From NCBI RefSeq assembly GCF_025847205.1, contig NZ_JAOYTH010000006.1, forward strand, positions 124,001 through 188,000: a stretch of DNA of 64,000 bases, written 5' to 3'. This DNA is from Pararhizobium sp. YC-54. GTDB taxonomy: Bacteria > Pseudomonadota > Alphaproteobacteria > Rhizobiales > Rhizobiaceae. This document shows, piece after piece, positions 58,500 through 64,000 of the stretch (the first letter of the stretch is position 1; each line of letters begins with the position of its first letter). The notes below the pieces were generated by a model. It had not been told where the DNA came from. It saw only the letters and a list, made by a program, of their open reading frames with translations, and ran no database searches. The translations under genes were made by a program, and so were the position numbers.

Positions 58500-58954
58500 T
58501 GTCTCTGGAAGCACCCCATGCGGGCCAAAAGCCCAGCGCCGATGTCACACAGGCCTGGATCAATTTGATGCGGGCGCAGCAACGCGTCCTCGGCGCCATC
58601 GAGCGCGACTTCAAGGATGCCGGAATGCCGCCGTTTGGCTGGTATGACGTGCTCTGGGAATTGGCGCGCGCCAGGGACGGACGGCTGCGGCCGTTCGAAA
58701 TCGAGGAGCGGACGCTCTTGGCGCAGTACAATCTCTCCCGCCTGATCGACCGATTGGAAAAGGAAGGCCTTGTCGAGCGCCACACCTTCGACGATGACGG
58801 CCGCGGCCGCTGGGTGGTGATGACCGAAAAAGGGCGCGGCCTGCGCGAAACCATGTGGGAGGTCTATGGCAGATCAATCGCGCGGCATGTCGGCGCAAAA
58901 CTACCGGAAGCCGATGCGGCGCAACTCGCGGGCCTCCTGTCGAAACTGGCCTGA
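58499..58954 (+). CDS. MarR-family regulator (GST-linked)
   Basis: Winged-helix regulator of 151 aa. Visible are PPFGWYDVLWELARA, the recognition region ERTLLAQYNLSRLIDRLEKEG and the wing RHTFDDDGRGRWVVMTEKG. I use the ATG at 58499 (MSLEAPHAG); an in-frame ATG at 58442 would add 19 residues encoded by the operator region. Neither has a good ribosome site. The divergent GST gene and the two ATGCA-type palindromes suggest autoregulation and control of the GST. The 3' end is two bases from the convergent ybaK gene. Confidence 0.88.
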   Translation: MSLEAPHAGQKPSADVTQAWINLMRAQQRVLGAIERDFKDAGMPPFGWYDVLWELARARDGRLRPFEIEERTLLAQYNLSRLIDRLEKEGLVERHTFDDDGRGRWVVMTEKGRGLRETMWEVYGRSIARHVGAKLPEADAAQLAGLLSKLA

Positions 58955-58956
58955 GA

Positions 58957-59430
58957 TCAGGCGATCAGGGGGGCCGCCACGGCGTTCAATGCCTTGCGTG
59001 CATCGTCAGGCGCCAGCCGCACCTGCAGCCCGCGCTGGCCGCCATTGATATAGACCAGCGGCTCGGCAAGCGCTGCCTCCTCGATCGCCGCCAGCACCTG
59101 CTTCTTCTGCCCGAACGGGCTGATGCCGCCGACGTGATAGCCGGTCAGCCGCTCGGCCTCGGCCGGCTTCATCATATTGGCCGACTTGCCGTGAAAGGCC
59201 GCCGCCAGCTTCTTCATGCTGACTTCACGATCGGACGGCACGACGACACAGACCGGCTTGCCGTCCACTTCCGCCATCAGCGTCTTCAACACGCGACGCG
59301 GCTCCTCGCCCAGCGCCTCGGCCGCCGCCATGCCGATCCGGTCGGCCAAGGGGTCGTAGTCGTAGGTATGAACGGTAAAAGCCGCTCCGGCCTTGGCAAG
59401 CGCAAGCGTCGCGCGGGTGCTTTTCGACAT
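58957..59430 (-). CDS. ybaK: YbaK-type Cys-tRNA(Pro) deacylase
   Basis: YbaK/EbsC protein of 157 aa, a free-standing editing domain that hydrolyses mischarged aminoacyl-tRNA, typically Cys-tRNA(Pro). The sequence VLKTLMAEVDGKPVCVVVPSD and GYHVGGISPFGQKK are diagnostic of the family. The start is at 59430, with the upstream antitoxin gene ending 31 bases before. The exact specificity (YbaK versus ProXp groups) is inferred from overall similarity. Confidence 0.92.
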   Translation of the reverse strand: MSKSTRATLALAKAGAAFTVHTYDYDPLADRIGMAAAEALGEEPRRVLKTLMAEVDGKPVCVVVPSDREVSMKKLAAAFHGKSANMMKPAEAERLTGYHVGGISPFGQKKQVLAAIEEAALAEPLVYINGGQRGLQVRLAPDDARKALNAVAAPLIA

Positions 59431-59460
59431 GGTCTTCCGTCAATTTAAGCGAGACGGATC

Positions 59461-59682
59461 TCAGCGTTGGTGATCGCGATCAAGCTGGTCAAGGAGTTCA
59501 AGGCCTCGCTCTTTATTACCGCGCTCCGCCCTTAGCCGGAAGCGCGTTTCAGAATCGAACTCGGCGATCGCCTTGGTGGAAAACTCTTCGAAAAGCTTGT
59601 TGAGACTTGTTCCGCGCGCAGTCGCCAGCGCCTTCAAACGCTCATGCTGATCGTTCGGCAGCCTTATCGTCAATGTGCTCAT
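59461..59682 (-). CDS. Ribbon-helix-helix antitoxin (orphan)
   Basis: Antitoxin-type protein of 73 aa. MSTLTIRLPNDQHERLKALA and RGTSLNKLFEEFSTKAI form a ribbon-helix-helix followed by a helical tail. The start at 59682 follows AAGGGAATTTTGAG. It begins one base after the stop of a truncated PIN-toxin fragment (59684-59848), an arrangement seen in toxin-antitoxin pairs. With the toxin lost it is probably a relic or an autonomous DNA-binding protein. Confidence 0.8.
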   Translation of the reverse strand: MSTLTIRLPNDQHERLKALATARGTSLNKLFEEFSTKAIAEFDSETRFRLRAERGNKERGLELLDQLDRDHQR

Positions 59683-59683
59683 C

Positions 59684-59848
59684 TCAAAATTCCCTTTCTG
59701 CCAGCAGTTCGCCGGCCGTCTGGATGGCCAGTTGCGGAAACAGTAGTTCGGCACGCGAAAAATCCCGTTTATTCGCCGTCACGATGACCGCCGCGCCGCC
59801 ACCAATCGCCAACTCGATCAAATTCGAACCGAAACTATATTTTAAAAC
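59684..59848 (-). pseudogene. C-terminal fragment of a PIN-domain toxin
   Basis: One open frame reads NLIELAIGGGAAVIVTANKR then DFSRAELLFPQLAIQT and AGELLAEREF, the end of a PIN ribonuclease (VTANKRDF is the typical motif after the third acidic residue). The N-terminal acidic half and any start are gone; the frame runs into the 3' end of the ArsC/Spx gene. A deletion joining the two genes is the simple explanation. Confidence 0.7.
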
Positions 59849-60186
59849 GCCGCCGCATACTTCTCCGGCTTGAACCCGGCGATCAGTTTTCCATCATAAT
59901 CGAGCACCGGCCGCTTGATCATCGAAGGCTGGGCGAGCATCAGGGAGATTGCCTTGTCTTCGTTGAGATCCTGCTTGGCGGCGTCCGGCAATGCTCGAAA
60001 CGTCGTACCGGCGCGGTTCAGAACGGTCTCCCAGCCGAGGGCCGCGGTCCAGCGCTGAAGCGCTTCGCGCGGGACACCGGATGCCTTGTAGTCGTGAAAA
60101 TCATAGGCGACCCCATGGCTTTCCAGCCAGGTCCGCGCCTTCTTCATCGTGTCGCAGTTCTTGATGCCGTAGATGGTCACGCTCAT
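59842..60186 (-). CDS. ArsC/Spx/YffB-family thioredoxin-fold protein
   Basis: Protein of 114 aa: MSVTIYGIKNCDTMKKARTW, with a single active-site Cys in NCDTMKKA, and SMIKRPVLDYDGKLIAGFKPE. This is the YffB/Spx branch of the ArsC fold, found in many proteobacteria. The single Cys and lack of arsenic genes nearby argue against a true arsenate reductase; YffB-like proteins are thought to act with glutathione. The start at 60186 has a good fit to the family. Its stop overlaps the toxin remnant. Confidence 0.88.
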   Translation of the reverse strand: MSVTIYGIKNCDTMKKARTWLESHGVAYDFHDYKASGVPREALQRWTAALGWETVLNRAGTTFRALPDAAKQDLNEDKAISLMLAQPSMIKRPVLDYDGKLIAGFKPEKYAAAF

Positions 60187-60368
60187 GCTCAATGCCTTTT
60201 TGCCGGTCCTTGGTGCTGTGCGCGCGTTCTCTTGGAGAAAGTGCGGCAAGTTCAAGTCATAACGGGACATGGCAACCGCCGGCAACGCGGCGATTGTCCG
60301 CTTTATTCCACCTCAAGCTTGGAGGGCGGGATTTTGCCTGCAAGCCGCGTGAAGCCAAGGGCGGTGGC

Positions 60369-61427
60369 TCAGGCCTCGAGCGCGCCCGGTTTGCGCTCCG
60401 CCTTTGTCCGCTCGTCACAGGCGATTTTCATCAGGTTATCCCGGCGGCGGGCGAAGCGCTGCGAGGTGCGTGTGGCGACCAGGCCTGCCTGCGGGGCATG
60501 AATATCGATCGTGCCGCCCTCGATGCCCGGCGCGGTGATGATCGTGGCCAGCAGATCCCCGGCGGCGACTGTATCGCCAACGCCGCGGTGGAACAGCACG
60601 GCACCGGCCTGAGGCGCCCGGATCATCTCGATATTGTCGAGCGGCGTCACCTTGCCCTTGTACGGCTGAAGGGGTGCTACGGTGCCGTGAACGGCGCCGC
60701 GGCTGGCGAGGAAGCGCCAAAGCCCGTCGGCATCCTTGCGGGCCATATCCGGATAGACATCGCGCGTGCCGCGAAGCTCGACCGTTACCGCGAGCCGGCC
60801 CGGCAGCCGCTTTGCCTTTTCTGCAGTTTCGTATTTCCAGGCATAGCCGACAGCCTCCTCGAAAGCGCTGCTTTCGCCATCGGCGAGAAACACGGCTTCC
60901 ATATCAAGCGCCGATGCCAGATCGGCAGCCTCAGGCCAGAAAGCCTCGTCGACATAGGTATATTGAACGGATTCATCATCACAATGCAGATCGAGCATCA
61001 GATCGGCACCCAGCGCCATATGCAGCAACTGCCGCTTCAGCTGCTCGACCGCCGGGTAGCGCTCGAGATCGTCGACCAGCGTCTGGCGTTCACCAAGCGG
61101 GATCAGCGGGAACTCACGATTGAAATTGGTGCGCGAGCCGAGATCGAAGCGCCCCTGCAGATCGCCGAAATGCGATTGCGCCGTGCCGATCAGATTGGCC
61201 TGCGGGACGATGGTGATATCGCTCAGGATCGCGCCATCGGCATCCGCCTGGCGCAACCGTTCACACAGGAAATGCAAAAGCGCCGTCCCCGGAAGCTCGT
61301 TGGCATGCAGCGCTGCCTGAATGTAGACTTTTGGCGCCTTGTCGTCGCTGCCCTTGAACCGGATGACCGGCATCCGCCATTCGACGCCCGGCGTATCCCC
61401 TTTGATGACGATTTCAGAAATATCCAT
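60369..61427 (-). CDS. Succinylglutamate desuccinylase/aspartoacylase-family protein
   Basis: M14-like zinc carboxypeptidase-fold deacylase of 352 aa. Zinc ligands are in QAALHANELPG (HxxE) and LMLDLHCDDESVQY. The C-terminal region APQAGLVATRTSQRFARRRD is the usual beta domain. Such enzymes remove acyl groups from N-acyl amino acids, or act in ectoine-type degradation (DoeB). No ast or doe genes are nearby, so the substrate stays open. Confidence 0.88.
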   Translation of the reverse strand: MDISEIVIKGDTPGVEWRMPVIRFKGSDDKAPKVYIQAALHANELPGTALLHFLCERLRQADADGAILSDITIVPQANLIGTAQSHFGDLQGRFDLGSRTNFNREFPLIPLGERQTLVDDLERYPAVEQLKRQLLHMALGADLMLDLHCDDESVQYTYVDEAFWPEAADLASALDMEAVFLADGESSAFEEAVGYAWKYETAEKAKRLPGRLAVTVELRGTRDVYPDMARKDADGLWRFLASRGAVHGTVAPLQPYKGKVTPLDNIEMIRAPQAGAVLFHRGVGDTVAAGDLLATIITAPGIEGGTIDIHAPQAGLVATRTSQRFARRRDNLMKIACDERTKAERKPGALEA

Positions 61428-61601
61428 GCCCGTGCCTCCCTGCGGTTTTCGGCGCTTATGCGGGTTTGGGCCGGTGGGCGCAAGGTGCCAAAAATTGCGG
61501 TTTGTCCTGCCTCATGACACCGCAACGGTCGCAAACGCAGAAACGCAACCGGCGCAGCTCGCAGCCTGCATCGCTGCAGGCGACGAGCCGCGAAGGAAGC
61601 A

Positions 61602-62255
61602 TCAATCCAGCAGCGGCCAGCGATCGATATATTCATACTCGCTCTTGCCGACGAAACTGCGGATGAGAACGAACTCGCGGGCGATCCATCTGATCGGTTC
61701 GGCGAGCATATGCTCGGGAACAGGCGTTTCGTCGTAAAGGACCGTCATATGCGGCATGAAGCGCGGATTGTAGGTGAAGGTCAGACCCACGGCCCACATT
61801 TCCTTGGCGAGCTGCACATGCAGATCCATCATTTCCTCGCTGCGCACCGCATTGGCCAGCACGACCGCCTTGGCGTTCGCGAAGGACATGGCGCGATCGA
61901 ACACCACCTCGAACGGCATAGCCCTGACGGTGGCCATCGCCGCCGAGACGGCAAAGACGATATCGTCCGGAAAATCCGGATATTTGCCGATGGCATTGAG
62001 CGAGACATGCATCAGCTCATGCGGCCGCGGATCTTTCGACAGGCCGAAGCGCTGAGCCACGCCCCTGCCAATATCGACCGCCTGCAATGCAACCTCCCGT
62101 TCAGGCACGATGGCAAGGAACAGGTTGCTCTTTCCAAGATCGTCGGCATGTTTCTGGCGGGGCTTGAGCCCTGCGCCGCCATGGCCGAATGAAAACGACT
62201 TCTGTTCACTGCGCACGACCTCATTCCCGGCTTTTCCAAGCATGGCAGACCTCAT
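61602..62255 (-). CDS. 2H phosphoesterase (LigT/2'-5' RNA ligase-like)
   Basis: Protein of 217 aa with two HxT/S motifs of the 2H family: MHVSLNAIG and FMPHMTVLYD. These form the active site of LigT/ThpR-type cyclic phosphodiesterases or RNA ligases. About 40 residues precede the domain. The ATG at 62243 (with GAGG upstream) is an alternative start. The natural RNA target is not known. It is divergent from the alkyl-DNA transferase genes. Confidence 0.85.
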   Translation of the reverse strand: MRSAMLGKAGNEVVRSEQKSFSFGHGGAGLKPRQKHADDLGKSNLFLAIVPEREVALQAVDIGRGVAQRFGLSKDPRPHELMHVSLNAIGKYPDFPDDIVFAVSAAMATVRAMPFEVVFDRAMSFANAKAVVLANAVRSEEMMDLHVQLAKEMWAVGLTFTYNPRFMPHMTVLYDETPVPEHMLAEPIRWIAREFVLIRSFVGKSEYEYIDRWPLLD

Positions 62256-62469
62256 CTCTTTTTGGATGTCGCCAGTATACCCGAGTCGAAGGTGAGATCA
62301 AGAACAAAACAGGAACATTATGAATTTATTCCCACCAACGATGGTGGATCGCAACGGCGCCCGCACCAAATTGGTGCTGCGGCAAACACCCGGCGTTCGT
62401 CTTGCGCCTCGGCATGCGGCCGGCAAGAAACGGGTGGCGGTTGCCGTAAAACTGAGCGAAAGTCATCCC

Positions 62470-62967
62470 ATGATCTACGCCTATAAAATCGTTCCCTCGC
62501 CTGTCGGCAACCTTGAGCTTGTCGCGCGCGGAAACTGTCTAACCGCCATCCTTTGGGAGAAGGATAACCCCGCGCGCGTGCGGCTCGGAGAAAGGTTGGA
62601 GAGCGCCAATCACCCTGTTCTGATGGAAACAGAACGGCAGCTGGGAGAATATTTCGCCGGCAAGCGGACGGTTTTTACCGTCAGCCTGGATATGGCGGGT
62701 ACCGGGTTCCAGAAGAAGGTTTGGGATGCGCTTTTGGCGATCCCCTTCGGTCAGACGCGGACCTATGCCGACATTGCCCGCCAGATCGGCAATCCCAAGG
62801 CATACCGTGCCATGGGAGCAGCCAATGGCAGGAATCCGGTGTCGATTATCGTTCCCTGCCACCGCGCCATCGGGTCGGACGGCCAGTTGCACGGCTTTGC
62901 CGGCGGGTTGGATGCCAAACGATATCTGCTGGCGCTGGAGAGCAGCCGTCTCAACGCGGCGGCTTGA
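62470..62967 (+). CDS. ogt: Methylated-DNA--protein-cysteine methyltransferase (first of two)
   Basis: Suicide alkyl-DNA transferase of 165 aa. The acceptor Cys lies in SIIVPCHRAIGSDG, the DNA-contact helix is AYRAMGAANGRNP, and LHGFAGGLDAKRYLL completes the family core. The start at 62470 (MIYAYKIVPSPVGNL) fits the family; the frame is open 150 bases above, but that part looks non-coding. It repairs O6-alkylguanine or O4-alkylthymine. A second paralogue follows after 59 bases. Confidence 0.9.
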   Translation: MIYAYKIVPSPVGNLELVARGNCLTAILWEKDNPARVRLGERLESANHPVLMETERQLGEYFAGKRTVFTVSLDMAGTGFQKKVWDALLAIPFGQTRTYADIARQIGNPKAYRAMGAANGRNPVSIIVPCHRAIGSDGQLHGFAGGLDAKRYLLALESSRLNAAA

Positions 62968-63026
62968 TCGACTGCGGATCATTTTTTGCCCCCCGTTTCT
63001 TGCGGGGGAATGAAAGGAATGGAACA

Positions 63027-63590
63027 ATGGCAACGAGAGCACAGACCTATCACGTTTTCGCAACGGCCGGCGGCTATTGCGGCATTGCCTGGAACGATAT
63101 CGGCGTCACGCGGTTCCAGTTACCGACGCGAAGTGCTGAGGCGACCGAACGAAACCTGCGGCGCCGCGTGCCCGCGGCCGAACGCGGCACCCCGACACCG
63201 GCGATCGGCGAGGTCATCGCTGCGGTCCGGCGTTATTTTGATGGCGAAAATATCGATTTCTCAAGCGTAACCCTCGATCTCGACGGTCAGGACGAGTTTT
63301 TCCGGCAGATCTACCAGGCGCTTCGCCGCGTCGGCTGGGGCAGCACGACCACCTATGGCAGCCTGGCAAAGGCGCTTGGCGCCGGGCCGCAGGCAGCCCG
63401 CGATGTCGGCCAGGCGATGGCCAGGAATCCGGTACCGTTGATCATCCCGTGCCACCGGGTGCTTGCCGCCGGCGGCAAGGTCGGCGGCTTTTCCGCCCCC
63501 GGCGGCGCAACGGCCAAGGTGCACATGCTGGAACTGGAAGGTGTTCGCCTCGCAGCCCCGGAGCCGGCGCAACAATCGCTGCTTTTGTGA
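63027..63590 (+). CDS. Methylated-DNA--protein-cysteine methyltransferase (second of two)
   Basis: Second alkyltransferase of 187 aa. The PLIIPCHRVLAAGG acceptor site and the ARDVGQAMARNP DNA-contact segment are present, so the catalytic centre is intact. A 90-residue N-terminal domain (ATAGGYCGIAWNDIGVTRF) is diverged from the first copy, so this is not a recent duplicate. The start at 63027 follows AAAGGAATGGAACA. No alkylation-response regulator (Ada) is fused to it. The ArsR gene that follows may or may not be related. Confidence 0.9.
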   Translation: MATRAQTYHVFATAGGYCGIAWNDIGVTRFQLPTRSAEATERNLRRRVPAAERGTPTPAIGEVIAAVRRYFDGENIDFSSVTLDLDGQDEFFRQIYQALRRVGWGSTTTYGSLAKALGAGPQAARDVGQAMARNPVPLIIPCHRVLAAGGKVGGFSAPGGATAKVHMLELEGVRLAAPEPAQQSLLL

Positions 63591-63674
63591 ATGAGAACAA
63601 GGCGATGGCTGGATAATCGCTCGTGGTTATCGCAGCGAAACGCCCAGCGTTTGACTCCGCCAGCCAAAAGCGCA

Positions 63675-63698
63675 ATACTTCACCACATGGTGAAGTAT
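63675..63698. promoter_or_regulatory. ArsR operator candidate
   Basis: ATACTTCACC (63675-63684) and GGTGAAGTAT (63689-63698) are perfect 10-bp arms around ACAT. The dyad lies 12 bases before the chosen ArsR start at 63711 and covers an alternative in-frame ATG at 63687. Confidence 0.75.
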
Positions 63699-63710
63699 CA
63701 AGCATCAGCT

Positions 63711-64000
63711 ATGGACCGCACATTCGCCGCGCTCGCCGATCCCACCCGGCGGCACGTTCTGCTGCGGTTGAAGGAAGAGCCCGGACTTTCGGTGAGCGAA
63801 CTCGCCCGGCCGTTTTCGCTGAAGCTTCCTGGAATGATGAAACATCTGGATGTCCTGTCCGATGCAGGATTGATCACACGGACAAAATCCGGTCGCACCG
63901 TGTCGGTCAACCTTTCGGTTGGGCCGATGCAGGAAGCAATGGAGTGGCTCAAACGGTATGAACGCCTCTGGACGGCCAGTCTCGATCGCCTTGTTGCGCT
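63711..64000 (+). CDS. ArsR-family transcriptional regulator (cut by window end)
   Basis: Partial winged-helix regulator, 96 codons seen. MDRTFAALADPTRRHVLLRL is the family start, GLSVSELARPF with KLPGMMKHLDVLSDAGL is the helix-turn-helix, and TRTKSGRTVSVNL is the wing. No metal-binding Cys pair is seen in the visible part, so it looks like the group paired with SRPBCC/AHSA1-domain genes rather than a metal sensor. The ATG at 63687 would add eight residues but falls inside the palindrome 63675-63698, so 63711 is preferred. The likely target gene lies beyond the window. Confidence 0.85.
   Translation, partial: MDRTFAALADPTRRHVLLRLKEEPGLSVSELARPFSLKLPGMMKHLDVLSDAGLITRTKSGRTVSVNLSVGPMQEAMEWLKRYERLWTASLDRLVA

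Noticed and set aside
59842..60186. Arsenate reductase as part of an arsenic-resistance operon
   Set aside because: The protein is of the YffB/Spx branch, and no arsB, acr3 or adjacent arsR is present; the ArsR-family gene at 63711 is distant and lacks visible metal-binding cysteines.

Overview
The window is a GC-rich, densely coded alphaproteobacterial chromosome segment, most likely from the Rhizobiaceae (Rhizobium/Agrobacterium/Sinorhizobium group). The evidence is the pair of ornithine-lipid genes olsA and olsB, a PraR-type regulator next to metK, the two-domain malic enzyme beside mutS, the lptCAB-rpoN-hpf-ptsN run, hrcA-grpE opposite rph-rdgB-hemW, and several intergenic palindromes that look like known rhizobial interspersed repeats. 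From memory, the gene order largely follows the Sinorhizobium meliloti SMc01102-SMc01150 block. No tRNA, rRNA, CRISPR array, phage or insertion-sequence transposase was found.

Layout. 1-7.5 kb: rmuC, a ribokinase, a Cache-type chemoreceptor with a CheR-docking tail, a small membrane protein, a nucleoside hydrolase, and a heat-shock pair (Hsp20, DUF1150). 7.5-21.2 kb: a long leftward housekeeping run, upstream to downstream trpS, usp, nfu, tsaB, rimI, olsA, miaB, phoH, ybeY, a CBS-domain CorC-like gene, lnt, praR-like, metK, trmB. 21.6-29.4 kb: an M15-type peptidase, then leftward mutS, glnD, murJ. 29.5-38.4 kb: maeB/tme, olsB, a hybrid histidine kinase, an overlapping rRNA-methyltransferase/TrmH/lspA operon, and a CoxG-like gene. 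38.4-46 kb: lapA-like, ihfB, sppA, then rightward lptC-lptA-lptB-rpoN-hpf-ptsN. 46-48.9 kb: an accessory cassette of a LuxR-type regulator divergent from an SDR and a sugar-lactone oxidase. 49.1-54.6 kb: grpE and hrcA leftward, rph, VOC, rdgB and hemW rightward. 54.6-64 kb: an accessory region with three one-component regulators beside palindromic operators, an EamA exporter, an M29 aminopeptidase, a GST, YbaK, a decayed toxin-antitoxin pair, an ArsC/Spx-like protein, an AstE-like deacylase, a 2H phosphoesterase, two tandem alkyl-DNA transferases and a truncated ArsR gene.

The most interesting signal is a pair of unannotated elements of almost the same length, 13910-14179 (270 nt) and 51066-51337 (272 nt, opposite orientation). 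Each has 33-34-nt outer inverted repeats (TAGAGC...ATTCTG) enclosing two separate long hairpins, so nearly the whole element can fold as a three-way junction. The first hairpin modules are both 97 nt and 77/97 identical by hand alignment. Three of their differences are paired compensatory changes, and the second modules show a compensated pair at their tip. The outer arms differ strongly in mid-sequence yet stay self-complementary. This implies that structure rather than sequence is conserved, or that palindromes are homogenised. They may be related to the rhizobial RIME/mosaic repeats, which I could not compare here. The TAG that begins one such element is also the stop codon of phoH, and the same is true of a small related repeat and the stop codon of a marR gene. 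Other notable points are a proC-like remnant frameshifted and cut at a palindrome, a PIN-toxin remnant beside an intact antitoxin, and clear operators for several local regulators.
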